A stretch of 64,000 bases of DNA from Stromatinia cepivora (Eukaryota > Ascomycota > Leotiomycetes > Helotiales > Sclerotiniaceae): contig RCTD01000002.1 of NCBI GenBank assembly GCA_014898415.1, forward strand, positions 496,001-560,000. The letters are read 5' to 3'. Below, in pieces: positions 48,589 through 62,435 of the stretch. Each line of letters opens with the position of its first letter. The stretch's first letter is position 1. A program made the position numbers and the translations under genes. The notes below the pieces were generated by a model. The model made no database searches, had not been told where the DNA came from, and saw only the letters and a list, made by a program, of their open reading frames with translations.

Positions 48589-49900
48589 TTCATTTTTAAT
48601 AAAAATATAAAATAATAAATTATTAAAGGATTTATAATATATTAATATAACTTTTTCTGATGTATAATCAAGTTTTTTACTTTCTTATTCTTTATATTTT
48701 AATATATAAAAAAATGAATCTGAAGTTTTTATATAATTTCATTCAGAATCTTTGTTATATGAAAGTTTAAATAAAGAATCTTTAATAATTCTATTTTAAA
48801 TTTTATTTTTAATATAATTTATATCTTTTATTAAATAAAGCTATAAATTAAAAGAAATATTTAAATCTTTAAATAAAAATTCATAATCTTTCTATTAAAA
48901 ATTTATTTAACTTTTCAACTATTTCATTTTGAAAATAGCTTTATAGATTTATATATTCCATTATTATTATTTTTAATTTAACAAATAATTCCCATTTATT
49001 TGATTTGAATTCATAAGTATTATTTATTTTCATTATTTTGATTTAACATTAAATAATAAAAATCTTTTAATATATTAAAAATATTAGGTTTGAATTTAAT
49101 AGAATATATCTATATAGCTTTTATTATTTATTTAACAAAGATTATTATATATTTTTCTTTTTTGAAATTTATTATTAAAGATCCATATATATCAAATTTA
49201 TTTAAATTTAAATCAAATAGTTTTTTATTGATATTTTAATATATTTTAATCTATAAATAATTATTATATTCATTTTGATTTATATTTAAATCTTTGATTT
49301 TTAATGATTTTATAATATAATCTTTATCAATATAATCAAAATATTTATATTATAAATCCAATTTTTATTGATTTATATTATTATTCAAATTATTATTATT
49401 ATTCAAATTATTATTATTATTCAAATTATTAATTTCAATTTTATTTAAATTCTTATTATTAATATTATTAATAATTTTATCAGAATTATATTTGAATAAA
49501 AGTTTATAATTAATATTATAATTTAAATAAAATACCTTTTCTATTTATTTTGCTATTGTTTTGATATTTAATAATTTATAATTAAAATTAAATATATTTC
49601 TAAAGGATATTATAAAGTTAATTCATTTTTTTCTAGTCTTTTTTGTATTAATTAAAATTGATTTTAAAATAAATATAAATTTTACATTTTTAAATAAAAC
49701 ATTTTTATTATTAATTATTATAAAAATTTTATTTATTCTTTTTATTTGAATATCTTCATTATTTATTATTACAACAAATTTTGTGTTTTTATATTCAAAA
49801 TAATTAATTAATCAGTCTTTATTAGGATTATAATACTTGATAATTTCTGAATTTAAAATTATATTATTTTTAGATTTATTTGTTCGATTTATTCATAAAA
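48589..49900 (-). pseudogene. Relic G integrase region
   Basis: With TAA and TAG read as former Gln, the minus strand gives an integrase-like order: NKFDIYGSLIINFKKEKYII (D-GP-like start), a FNILKDFYYLMLNQNNENK block, and a EIVEKLN-type block matching NGVAERLNRT of copia integrases. The catalytic residues are mostly lost. Contains three copies of an ATTCAAATTATTATTATT unit at 49383-49430 (Asn/Leu repeat). Confidence 0.55.
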
Positions 49901-51190
49901 TCATTATATTTATATCGAATTCAGGATTATTGTTCTTAGAATAATTAATTGATGATTAATTTATTTGTTCTATATTAAAGCTTTTTTTAGGATTTATATT
50001 TTTATAATTCTTTTTTTTAATTATATTTTTTTTAGATTTAAATTTTTTTTTAACTTTTTATTAATATTTCCAAAGTTATTTAATTCTTTATTCATTTTAT
50101 TTATATAATCTTTATTTTTTTATTATAAATTTGATTTGTATTAAATCTTGAATTATTTTTATTTTTGTTATAATCTTTATTAAGGGATTCAAAATATTTT
50201 TTAAAATATTTACTTTCCAAATGATCTTTTTTATTGTAATATATATAATTTGGAATAATATTGAAAGATTTGATAACTTTATCAATTTCTATTGAATTTC
50301 TTATTTTTAATTCTTCAAAGATTAATTTAAATAAGATCTTTTAAATATATATAAGATAATATAATATTATTTATCTATTCATTTATACTATTATAATTTG
50401 AATAATTAAATTTTATTAATTTATTAAAATATCGATCTATTAAATCTAATGAAAATTCGCTATATATTTTATTAATAAAATATTAAAGGTTTTCAGATTT
50501 ATCTATCTTTTTAAATCTTTCAATTAAATCAATACTTATAATAGATTTAAAACTAATTAATATTCTTTTATTATTTTTATAAAAACAAATTTATTATATT
50601 TGAAATGAAAATCATTATTGATAAAGGGATTTGTATTATTTGATTTAAAATAAAATATTTTTTTAGGTTCTATTTCAGAACTATCAATATAAAATATAAG
50701 ATCATTAATTTTTAAATATAATTTTGCTTATTAAATCATTCTATATAATTAAAATATTTATTCAAAAAAAATTCTTCGAATTTCATTCCTTGATTTATTT
50801 TTAAATAATGTTTATTATTATATTTGTAATTTATTTAATTAGTATTAATAGATCAATCATTTTTTAATTTAAACTTTAAATATATTATTTTTATTGAATT
50901 TAAATAAATCAAAGTATTTTACATAAAACATATTATTATATTATTCTTCATAAATAATGAAATTATATAAATATAATTTTTAAGAATCTAATTTTATTTA
51001 TTTATTTAGATTTAATTTTAAAAATATAAATTAAATGATCTATATTTATAATAATAATAAAATAATATCTTATATTGATAATATATATATTATTTTTAAT
51101 AATTTTAATAAATTCTAATTAGATCTTTTTTAATTAAATTTATTTATTACATTTTTTAAATAATTGAATAAAATATTAAAGATTTTGATT
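49900..51190 (-). pseudogene. Relic G gag and protease region
   Basis: Minus strand reads protein-like stretches such as LDLIDRYFNKLIKFNYSNYN and RNSIEIDKVIKSFNIIPNY in a gag-like position, then a Lys/Asn-rich stretch. Stops are of RIP type and more than one frame is used. No protease active site can be read. Assigned mainly by position. Confidence 0.4.
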
Positions 51191-51197
51191 TGATATT

Positions 51198-51725
51198 TAT
51201 AAGAATTTCTAATAAGTTTATTAAATCACTTAATAATATTAACCGAACCGATGGTTATATGATCACATGATATATTAATAATATAATTTAATATTATTAA
51301 ATTTTATTATTATATGAAATCTTGATCATATATCATATTAGAATGATTTATAATGGAATAGAATGTGATGGAAGCATATAGAATTTTCTTATTTCTAAAG
51401 TTAAATATTATTGGTTACTATTTCATTTCATTATATAAAATAATTCTATAAGATTCGATTTAGATCGATCTTATTTATAATCATAGAATATTATAGAATT
51501 TTATAGAATCCTATCAAATATTATAAATAAGAAGATTTTCTTCAAAGAATTCTTCGAAAAAACAAGCAAAATAAATTCAATATTCAATACATTCATATTT
51601 TGACTTCAATCATTATATATTCGATCCCTCTTTAAGCTATATAACTAAGTCTTCCACTATAATAATAGTGAATAGTATTATTATTATATTATTCATTATT
51701 ATTAACCGATCAACCTCCTCCAAGA
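51198..51725. repeat. Solo LTR F2
   Basis: 528 bp, uninterrupted copy of the F family, TSD ATATT at 51193-51197 and 51726-51730. Starts TATAAGAATTTC and ends CCTCCTCCAAGA. Element orientation and parent family unknown. Confidence 0.75.
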
Positions 51726-51730
51726 ATATT

Positions 51731-52336
51731 GATTTAATATATTATAAGTTTTATATAGAAAATCTTTATAGTTTTGAAGTTTTATATATTCGAATTTGTA
51801 ATTGAATATAATTTCAATATAATTAAGAGTTTGATGTATCTTGTTATTCAAATTTTTAATATAATATAATTCAATATAAAATATATATATAATTAATATA
51901 AAATTATCGAAATAGTATTTAATTGTTTGAAGAGTTTCGGATGAAATTCGATAATTTATATTTCTGATTTTATATTTGATTATTTTGATTCAATGTAATA
52001 TCAATTTGTTATTTTATCGAATATATTTATATTTAAAATTTTTATAAACATATAGTTTTAATATAAAATCAGTATTATTGATTTGTTGAATTTTTTTAAT
52101 AAATTTTGAAATAAAATATAATCTTTAGTAGATTTGGATTCGAATAAATTTGATAATATAGATTTTATTTAATAATTTGAAATATATTGATTTGAATCGA
52201 ATAATATAAAGAAATGTTTATTTCGATTTTGATTTATTATATTTTAAATTGTTTGAATAAATTAATTATAATAATTCAATTTAATATTTTCGAATTTGTT
52301 ATTGAATATTATTTTTGAATTTATAAAATATAATTC
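51731..52336. other. AT-rich stretch without recognisable gene
   Basis: Low-complexity, AAT/ATA-rich; no reading frame with a protein-like pattern even if stops are taken as Gln. Continues beyond solo LTR K. Confidence 0.5.
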
Positions 52337-52646
52337 TATCACGGGATAGTATAACTACAGAGCACTTTCAGGGATCAGGGAATAGATAGTATATATAATT
52401 GATAAAGTAAATAGAATTAAATGATTTGTCTTTGATTTTATAAATCGAAAGTTATATATATAAAACAAATAAATAATTATTTAATTAATAAATACTTCAA
52501 TTAAATTAAATCTTTATTTATTAATATATGAGGATTACTTTGTTAATCGAAAAGATCAATAAAATCCAAAAGATCCCTTACTCCGACCGAAAAGTATACT
52601 CCTGATTCCTCACAGGATACAGAGGATCGCAAGACTTTCTGAGACA
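52337..52646 (-). repeat. Solo LTR K of the A-D copia family
   Basis: 310 bp, TSD AATTC at 52332-52336 and 52647-52651. Starts TATCACGGGATAG and ends CTGAGACA in plus orientation. Confidence 0.9.
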
Positions 52647-52651
52647 AATTC

Positions 52652-53271
52652 AATATAAAATATATATATAATTGAAATCAAGAATAAAATAGAATTTTTA
52701 ATGATTTCAATAAAATTATTTTCAATATAATTAATTTTGATAAAGTTTCAGAATTTTTAAATAATAATTTTAATCTAATATAATACTATTTTGTTTTTTT
52801 AATAAATATATTTATATTCGATTTTTCTTATAATAAAGAATTCTAATATGAATTCAAAATAAAATTCTGAATATTGTTTTATTAATGATTTTTGATATAA
52901 AATATATTTCTTTTTATCTTTTGAAAGAAAATATAGATTTTTGAATTTTATAAATAATATATATTCTATTTAATATTTTTTAATTTTTTTAAATATTGAA
53001 AAGTTCTTCAAATTTGAATTTTAAAAATATTAATCATCATTTATTTTGTTCGATTCAAAGTTTCATTTATATATAATTTAAATATTGTTTAAATAATTCA
53101 TCATATTTTCATCGATATTCTTGAATTTATTAATATATCGAATTTCAATATCGATTAGATTGAGATTTATATATATTTTAATTTTAAATTGAATATTTTG
53201 TATAATTTCTGATTCGTTATTTTGGAATTTATAGAATATACGAAATCTATAATTTGATTTATAGAATTATA
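52652..53271. other. AT-rich stretch without recognisable gene
   Basis: Same character as 51731-52336, of which it is probably the continuation. Nothing supported. Confidence 0.5.
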
Positions 53272-53276
53272 AAGTA

Positions 53277-53439
53277 TGTTGGATTTTGGATCATACCGTA
53301 TATCTAAGCATGGGACTATATTATAATGGGATTAGCCTGTACGTGATTTTACCGAATCACATAATCTGTATAATAGCTTCTAACCAAATAACCTTAGAAT
53401 AATAAGGCTTTTCTATCCATTTAATATAATTTGTTAATA
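53277..53439 (+). repeat. 5' LTR of element I
   Basis: 163 bp, starts TGTTGGATTTTGGATCATAC, ends TTGTTAATA (mutated TTGTTAACA). Differs from the 3' LTR by transitions. Confidence 0.9.
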
Positions 53440-53539
53440 GATTATAAACCTGAGCTTTATATATTACTATATAGTTTAGGGTTAATCTTTCAAAATGAAA
53501 AATCAAGTCCTCGATAGATCCGGTAGAGTAAACGAGTAA

Positions 53540-53700
53540 GGTTGATACAACTGAATAGGGAAGTTTGTTATACTAAATACATTAACAGAATTTAATCCTA
53601 ACAATACAATTAGAACAAAAAAACCTGTTATACTAAATACATTGGCAAAGTTGAATCCCAATAACACAGCTAATACGGGAAAGTCCGTTTTAGAAATCAT
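53540..53700 (+). repeat. Tandem repeat of about 60 bp in element I
   Basis: Units contain GTTATACTAAATACATT and then AATCCYAAYAAYACA; two full units and part of a third. In one plus-strand frame the units read VILNTL and PNNT repeats, so they may be remains of a coding repeat. Confidence 0.6.
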
Positions 53701-54802
53701 TCAAACAAAAGATACTACTTTTTTATACCCTTTTTCCGATAATTCGAGAATCAATTGATTCCCTCGATATCTCCTTTTCTTTTTCAAAAGCCTTTTTGCT
53801 TTATATCGATAGCAACGATAAGAAATAAGTATTCTGTAAAACAAAATAAGCTTTTCGAAACCTTTTTAAAATAAGATTCGAATATTCCTATTCCTCGAAT
53901 ATCTTCGATCTTTATATAATTGATAGATTCCCTATAGAAAACCTAATAGAAGTATTGGAGATTATATTTCTAATATAATTTTTAAAGGAACTATAAAATC
54001 TATATTTGTTTTCGTTTTAGATATTTTAGAGATTCGTCTTCAAGATCTATTACATCCTTTTATTCAATCTCAAATGATTATAGATTTACTTCACTTTTTG
54101 ATTCTACTGAAATAAATTTATTAGCAAAATTTAAGATGATCTTAAATTTTGTTTCTAATATAGATTCAGGGTCTGCAGAAGTTGATTCTTAAACTGGAAC
54201 CTTTGGAATGATGAATTCGATATCTGAAACACCTTTAAAAGAAGATTCTTGATTTGTCTTCTAGATATTACCATCTTCATCTTCATCGTATCCTATACCA
54301 TTTGTATTAAGGAGATATTACTATTTTTGTTTTAAGGAATAGCATTTCCATTCTGGAGAAGTGTTTTTTATATTCCTTTTGGGGATTTTCTATTAGTATC
54401 TAATCCTTTCCCTGATCATCATCTCTTTATATTATTATTGATATCTTCGATATCTTTTTGTTTTTCTTTTTGTAGTTATAATCATCAGTTTCGTCATCTT
54501 TTGATACATTGCTTATTATATATCATTTCAATACCACTTTGTTTTTACCTTTAGATTAATATTATTTTGTTGTATCTTTATATTCAACATTTATAACGAT
54601 AACTATACTGATGATTGTAAAGGAAAAGGAAAGTATCCCTAATAAAGGAACTGAAAATGGAACCGGAAGCGATTACAGAAAAAGCTGGAAATGGAATTAA
54701 AGGAGAAGATTGTATACTGAAAGATATATAGGACGATATATTGGAAAAAGCAGATGATTATATTAGTAATAGAAGGATGTGTATTTATTAGACTTTGTTA
54801 TA

Positions 54803-55060
54803 TAGTATATGGAGATCATTAGATATTTAGTTAAGTATAGTATTAGAGATTGATAGATATTATAGTTTCTTGGAGTTGATAATAGTTTATCAGTTAATAT
54901 ATAAAGATCATTAAATACTTAATCAAGTGTGGTATTAAAGATCGATAAATACTATAGCTTTTTGGAGCCGATAACAGTTTACCAATTAGTATATAAAGAT
55001 CATTAGTACCTAGACAAATATAATACTAAAGGTCGACAGATACAATGATTCCCTAAAGCA
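54803..55060 (+). repeat. Tandem repeat of about 93 bp in element I
   Basis: The word GATCATTA recurs at 54814, 54906 and 55000. Each unit goes on with a TATAGTATTAGAGATTGATA-like run and GAGTTGATAATAGTTTA-like run. About 2.7 units. Confidence 0.7.
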
Positions 55061-55498
55061 AGAGCTACTAGTTAGTAGTCTACCAATTATCCTAACTGGT
55101 AGTTAGTTATATTTTTATTATAAAGGGAAGAGTTATAAATATGATTTTATAGGATGTATTGTTCTATTAGAGAGAGGCATCTGTACTGCGGTGTAGGGCT
55201 GAAGGCTCTAGTCCAATATGGTTAGAGGATTAGGAGCAGAAGAAATGGATTTCCTTTAATTTTTATTATGAAAAAAAGGGTATTGATTATCCTTTAAAGA
55301 TTATTATATTATCGTAAAGCGATTATTCTATTCGAATCTTATTAGATCTTAGATCTTAAAAGATTTAGCAAAGGAATGATTATTCAACACTATTGGTTTT
55401 CTATTTTCAGGTTAACATTGTTCAACTCGGTTTAAACCAATTGTAGTATTTATAGTTTAACCCTCTTTGCTTTTATATATATTATACTCCTGGGGGAG

Positions 55499-55661
55499 TA
55501 TTGGATTTTGGATCATACTGTATATCTAAGCATGGGACTATACTATAATGGGATTAGTCTGCACATGATTCTACCGAATCACACAATCTGTATAATAGCT
55601 TCTAGCCAGATAACCTTAGAATAATAAGGCTTTTCCACCCACTCAATATGACTTGTTAACA
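55499..55661 (+). repeat. 3' LTR of element I
   Basis: 163 bp, starts TATTGGATTTTGGATC (G of TG mutated), ends TTGTTAACA, followed by TSD AAGTA. Confidence 0.9.
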
Positions 55662-55820
55662 AAGTATAATTTAAATTTGATATTTTTAATAATAATTGAT
55701 ATTTAATTTTCAATTTATAATCAATATATAATAATAAATTATTTCGAAGTATTTATATTTTTTGATTCAATTAAAAGATTATAGATATAATATATATATA
55801 TTTGAATATTTATATATAGC

Positions 55821-56129
55821 TGTCACGGAAAGCCCCGCAATCCCCTGTATCTTATGAAGGATCAAAGCGTATACTTTCCAATCGGAATGAAGGATCTACT
55901 AGCCCTTACCAATCCACCAATTGATAAGATGATCCTGATATATTAATAAACAAAGATCTAGCCTAATTAAGATATATATCGGCTAGATAATCATTCATTT
56001 GTTTTATATATATAGTTTTTGATTTATATAATTAAGGGCAAATCATTTAATTCTTTTATTTTATCAATTATATATACCATTTATTTAACGATCCCTAAAA
56101 ATACTGTATAATTATATTATCCTGTGATA
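55821..56129 (+). repeat. 5' LTR of copy B
   Basis: 309 bp, starts TGTCACGGAAAGCCCCGC and ends CCTGTGATA. The interior then starts ATTATGAGTCTAATAGC. Confidence 0.92.
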
Positions 56130-56333
56130 ATTATGAGTCTAATAGCTTTTAAAATTTATACAACTTTCTATCTGATGATTACTAAATATTCAAAAAATCA
56201 TTTTTAAAATATTATTTCTATCTTATTTATAATTTAATATTTATATTAATTCAATTATCTTCATTTAATATAATAAAGGATCAAAATGATTTTCTTTTTA
56301 CAATCTATACTTAATAATTAAAATGGTATTTAT

Positions 56334-57540
56334 ACTTGAAAAATAAGTATCAAATTCAAGGAATCTGGGATTCAATTAATCCAAAGAATGATCTGTTTGT
56401 TTCTATATCAGCGATATTCATTCTAAACTCTGATCTGATAAATAAGCCTATCCATATTCAGATCGATTGGTTTTTAATCAAATCATCTATTTTACCTTCC
56501 ATTATTAATCTTCAAACTAAATATGATCAAAAAAAACAAACTCAATATTAAAAGGAATTCTTAGAATATCTTATAGTGATTCAATTTAGAGAAGATATTA
56601 ATAGAGATACAAAGATAAAAAATTCTAATAATAATATATCGGGATTTATTTTTAATAAATTTATTATTCTATTCCCAATCATTTTCCAAGAAATCTTCTT
56701 CAAGTTTACCTCTTTCCAATTGGAATATCGATATCGACAACAAGAATATACACAGAATTATAAAGCTTTCAGAGATATTTACGAGTGAATCGAATCGTTA
56801 ATTGATTAAGTATACCTTATAAAATTATTTATTCTTAATCAAGGTATTATAATTCTTTTACTCAAAACGATTATCAATATATTCAAAAAGAAATTTGCAT
56901 CTATAATAACTATTATCAAATTTGCAATATTATAAGAATATCGGTTTATTCTAGTATAAACCTTATTCAACAAAACTGATCCTATTAAATAGTACAAGGA
57001 TTGGATTATAATTTATACCAAAGTTTTTATATACAAAATCATTGAGGTACAGGATAAAGTTATTATCAATATTTTTCTACAAACCATTAATACCAGAATA
57101 CTCTCAATCTGAACAAATACTATAATCATACAGATCAAAATAAACAATCAGCTTAGATTACCTAACTTTTTACTCAAACAATTCAAAAACATTTTTAGAG
57201 AATTAATCTTCCAGGATTCTATTTCCTTAAAAACTAAAAAAAGAGTATATTCTATATTTATCTCTTTTCAAAATAATAAAAGATCTAAAAAAAATAAAAA
57301 AAATATTAACTCTAAAAGTAATCAAGAGATCAAGAAGATCTGGGAATATCCTTGCAAAACCGAATCTGAATGGAACAATGAAATTGATTATAGTCACACT
57401 ATATATAATTACAAAGTCATAAAGTTAGCGCTTATCGAAAGAATCAATCCACCATTCAAAAAAGTATTTAGCAAAAACAAACTACAAGTAATTAGGAATC
57501 AAACAAAATCGCATTTATAAAAGCAATTTCACCTTAATTG
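56334..57540 (+). pseudogene. Copy B gag-like region
   Basis: Open stretches at 56336-56551 (71 codons, QIQGIWDSINPKNDLFVS) and 56576-56788 (70 codons, FREDINRDTKIKNSNNNISG) lie in the same register and give the best view of the gag frame of this family. Near 57340-57410 the EYPCKTESEWNN segment may be a decayed zinc knuckle. Confidence 0.6.
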
Positions 57541-57543
57541 AAT

Positions 57544-60500
57544 TAAAAGGAAATAAATAAAAGATTCTATTGATTCTTTAGAACCTTCAATCAATACTAC
57601 TATCTTGAATACTTGATATAATCAATCAGAGGTATACTCTATAACAATAAAAATATACCATCTATTCAATAATATTTTATTCGATAATTATAATACTATA
57701 TATATCATAAACAATATATCTCTACTAAATAATCATCGATATCGATTATCCGATTTCAATGATTTTGTAGAAGCAAACACTTCCAGTTTTCAAATCCTAA
57801 AATATAAAATTTATATTATCAAAAAGATCATTAAAAAAGAAGATTATCTTAATAATAATTTAGTTTTGAACGATATAATACTCATCCCTGGTTTTTATAT
57901 CAATATCGTTTCAGAGACTTAATTGAAAAAAGCCGGCCTATAGTTTTCAAAATATAACTATACTTTTCGTAAAGGAAATTATACAAATAACATAATAATT
58001 GTTTAATACATTTATACTGAAAATCTTGTATTCTTAAAATACAAACCATTTTCTATTTATTCGAGTATTTTTTTATTTATTCCTATAAACAACCCTTCTA
58101 TAATATATCCAATAATGAACAGAAAAATAAACAAAGCATTCTATTATTCTTACAATCCATCTCTTTCAAGAGAAGATACAAATGAAATATAGCATAAACG
58201 CTTTAAGTATTTGGGAAAGGAAGCTTTTGAATATTTAGTATTTATAATACAAAACGTCAAAATAAAAGATATCACTCGTTCCAATTATATCGATTACATT
58301 TGCATTTATACAAAACAAATCATTTCTTATACTTCAAATAATCGCCAACCATTTCGGTTCTTTTACAAAATTCAATGAAATCTTTTTGATTTCGATAAAG
58401 GATATAATAATATATTATAGCTCCTATTAATCAAAGAAATATATTATAATAAGATCTTTTTATATTCAATCTATTACAAAATATATAATGAAGTATTTAT
58501 AATTATTCAAAACTTTATAGTCTAAATTCATTATAAATATGATCTAACAATCATAATGATCAAACAGGATAATGATATATCTATTATTGGAATCATGGGA
58601 GCAATATTATTTAAGAAATGGATCAAACAAAAAGGTATCGAATTCGAGTTATTCCTATTTTATATATATAAACCTAATAAAGGATCAGAATGTATAAGAT
58701 AAGAAATAATTATAAAACAGATAAAAATATGAATCATAATGGGTTTATTAGATAAATTGTAAATGAAAGTGATATAAATTGTTATTTATCTATATAATAT
58801 AAATCCTTTAAAGATCAAATCCTTTAAGTTGTTCAATAAAATATTCGATATATAATTCCATAATTATTTTTATAAAGATAATCTCTTGTTCACAAAGAAA
58901 ATATTTAACGATCTTTATTCTAATTGGAATGGAATCTATAGGTATAAATATCGAATTTACTTTTTAAATAAAAACAAAGAAATTGGAATTAATAGAAAAT
59001 AGTACAAAACCAATCCTCGAGTATATATTGAATATTTAATAGACTATATTCCAGGCATATTGATTTATTATATATGGATATCCAAGCTCGATAAAGTTAT
59101 TATTATTCGAAATATAACGTTTAATAAAGAATTCATTTATTGTATGGATTCTATTAATCGAATGATCGATATTCATATTATAGAAGAGCTTAAACAGTTT
59201 GTTAGAGCCTTTGACCTATAAGATTATATCGAATTGAATAGGACGATTATTCAAAATAAAGATAATCATGAGAACTTTATTTATTTATTTATTTTTATGG
59301 ATCGAAAAGTTCTTGATTTATTTATCAAATATATTTCAGATCTATTGTTTATAAACGAATTGGTCTTGGGGGTAGATATAGATCTGAGGAATGATAATAA
59401 AAATAAAGAAATCGATTTAGGATTATCCAATCTATCTAATCCTTTAGATAGTAAAGATAAAATATATAATGAAGATATATAAATATTGATCGATTCTTTT
59501 ATTGGAGAAATTGAAGAAATTGATTCTTTTATTAAAGAGTAATTATATTTTGTAAATAAAGATATTAATATTGTTCAAAGAAATATTTGTAATAATAATA
59601 TAGATCCTGATTTTATTGAATATATTGATATAGGGAATATAGAGTATAAACCTATTAATTATATTATTGAAGTTCTTTATGATATATACGAAAATGATTC
59701 AGAGACCGCTTTAATCGATCAATTTTAATATTCCAAAAAGAAGTATATATATTGGAATAATTAATCAAAGTATTTTATAAAGGAAATCCAATTATTATAA
59801 AGATTACTGTGCCTTATATATTCATCTGATCGATTTATAGAGGACTTATGGACTTATAATCTCGAATAGATGCTTAAAAGAGCTTGTATTATGAAGATTG
59901 AAATACTCAAGATTCAGATTAATCCATTTGAGTTTTAATTATATGATTATTATTCGGAATCACCTCTCTTCCGGGAGTCATTTGGCTTTTGCATCCCAGA
60001 GCAACCAGTATGTATACGAAGGCAATTGTATATATAACAATGCTATTAAGGGAGCGATTCCAACATTGGATCTTATATAGGAATTGTTATATCTCAAAGG
60101 ATAGGTTTAATAGGATTACCTTATTTAAACAATTTTCATTTTATATTTTGGTTTGATTAATAAGGAATAAACGATATAAAAGAATATTTTTAATTTATAA
60201 TAGTTTATAATATGATCATCATTGGAATTGAAGCAAAACCATCATTGCTTTTTATTTGGTCTACAATCAATGGATTACAAACAACATTATTTCTTCGAAT
60301 TTATATATTTGCAATTTCAAAATTACCTTGTTTTTATTATTAATTAGAAAATCATCAAATAGGATATTGGTTTAAATAGGATTGCGATTTTAAGGTTAAT
60401 AACTTTAAGGCTAGGAAAACCTAATATGAAATCGATTCTGGATCGGAATCTTCAAAATCGATCCCCCTTCAATAAGTGTTTATATATAAATATGATGATT

Positions 60501-61864
60501 AAGGTCTAATTATTTATTGTCACTTATATTTAGTAGTATAAGGAGATCTTTAGATTAAGAGTATTATTGAGATTATTTATACTGTTATATTAATAGACCA
60601 ATTATTCCGAATCGTAATGATAATCGTTGTTAAATATGATCTCGAAATAAAGTAATATGATATAATCAATACTTTTGTCAATACTCTATACAATCCTTTC
60701 AATACTCTAATTGTATACTATCTATCTGATGAATACAAAATCCCAAACAAAAATGTTATAATCGATTGAGCTTTATATGATCTATAAGATTCCTCAATTA
60801 TATAGTTTAGGGATTTCATTTGAATATTCAAGAAATTAGAATTGGTATAATATAAAAAGGAATTGTATTTATATATTAATCTAGAGTATATTATTATAAT
60901 TCTTTTCTTTGTAGATAATATTTAGATCATTTATTATAAGAAAAACAAATCAGCTGTTACAAAAATCATTGAGGGAATTAAAACTATATATAAACTATAA
61001 GATCTAAGAAATATTAAATGATTTTTGGGTATATATATACTCTATGATCGATTTAAGAAAAAGTTGTGGTTAGTTTATAATATATATATTGAAAAGATTG
61101 TTAAGAAATTCAAAGTAATAAATAGGATAGTAAGTATATTGTTCCCGATAATGGTATTTCGGAAGAATCAGGGTCAAGCTTCTATATATATTATAAAAAT
61201 ATATCAAAAGAAAATGGATTTAGTATTATATATTATAATCATTATAAAAGCGGATATATCATTCGCTACTTTGTAATTGAGTCATTATTTGATCAACCTA
61301 TTGAGCGATTATATAAAAGCTATCGATCATTATTTATAATATCTATGGAATATAAGGTATCTTATAATTCAATATAGTAATAATCAAATATTATAACTTT
61401 TTGTTTTCTTAGATATTTTTTTTGTGAATGATTTAGATATTTATCAATTATTTTAAGGATATATTATATCTCTTTTCGATGATTTAATTATATAAAAAGT
61501 ATTCAAATAAGATACTATAATCATTTCGATTATTAAAGCAAAGTTTCTCGGAATTAAATGTATATCAAAAGAAATTATGGCAATTTTATATTTCTTAAAA
61601 AAAATCGATTTAGCAATGAAAAAGTCTGTAACGATCTTCTGTGATAATCAATAAACAATTAGATTGATGATTAGTAAGAATAAACGAATCATTACAAAAC
61701 TATATTATATCGATATCTAAAATATATGGTTATATCAAGAATATTCAAAAGGGAACTTTTATATAATCTATCTACCGACCACCAATATAATTATTGATAA
61801 ATTCATTAAGAATCTTATAAGACAAAAATTCGAACATTTTCGATCCTTTTTCAATCTATAAGAT
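57544..61864 (+). pseudogene. Copy B copia pol: protease, integrase, RT, RNase H
   Basis: The best readable copy. Protease: NYNTIYIINNISLLNNHRY and FYINIVSET (about 57680-57920). Post-integrase block 59234-59482, open for 82 codons. RT catalytic box FVDN at 60908-60919 (FVDD in fungal relatives). 61025-61276 is open for 83 codons and starts MGIYILYDRFKKKLWLVYNI, the LGI and W-L region of fungal copia RT. RNase H follows, ending near SFFNLQD. Stops mostly TAA or TAG at Gln positions. Confidence 0.82.
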
Positions 61865-62113
61865 GTGAATAATAGAATTATAAAGTTTGAGTAACGACAA
61901 TCTGGAGTTTGTATTTTTTCTCTTTGACATAAATGAAATAAATCCTATTTGGTATTCTAGATTATTATATTTTTCCATAATATATTCTAATTTATGTATT
62001 CTATATTTATCAGGAAATAAAGAACAATCAAGATCGATCATTTCTCCATTTTTCATCTTTCTATTCTTGAAAAAGGATAAGCTTCTTTTTAAATTCAATA
62101 ATTTGAAATTCAA
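61856..62113 (-). pseudogene. Antisense open frame, block 4, in copy B
   Basis: 85 codons, same start (MNFKLLNLKRSLSFFKNRK) and same stop position as in A. No family recognised. Confidence 0.4.
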
Positions 62114-62435
62114 ATAAAAAAGCCTCTAGATTATTAATAATAATTAAGGAACAAGGAATAATTGGAGTAATTGAAGTTATTGATGTTATCGGTATTATAG
62201 AAGCTAAGGGATTATCCCTTCTTTCCCTTTTCTTTGGATATACCATCTATTTTTTCCTTCTTTTCTTCTTCATTACTCTTTCTTTCTTATCTTTATTATT
62301 GTTTTCCGAAATCATAATATACTTCTTTCATTTAACCTTTCGAAAACTTTGATAAGTAATACAATGAAAAGAAAAGGAATAACGATATAAAGGCGAAAGA
62401 ACAACTTCTTTCTTCTTTTCGATTTCCAGTATCAT
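62064..62435 (-). pseudogene. Antisense frame, block 3, in copy B
   Basis: Reads ISENNNKDKKERVMKKKRRK, a TAG, then MVYPKKRERRDNPLASI and a hydrophobic stretch up to IIPCSLIII (the part 62061-62246 is open). Same basic-then-hydrophobic order as in A and C. Confidence 0.35.

Larger units (their letters stand above)
53277..55661 (+). mobile_element. Small LTR element I, apparently non-autonomous (2385 bp)
   Basis: Two 163-bp LTRs (53277-53439 and 55499-55661) and TSD AAGTA at 53272-53276 and 55662-55666. A polypurine run CTGGGGGAG precedes the 3' LTR, giving plus orientation. The 2059-bp interior has no gag or pol motif that I can read, even with RIP stops ignored. It holds two tandem repeat arrays and some GC-normal stretches. 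Size and lack of coding suit a TRIM/LARD-type element. Confidence 0.85.

Noticed and set aside
53503..53700. 65-codon minus-strand frame with internal repeats
   Set aside because: Its repeats simply reflect the 60-bp tandem DNA repeat; no independent coding evidence.
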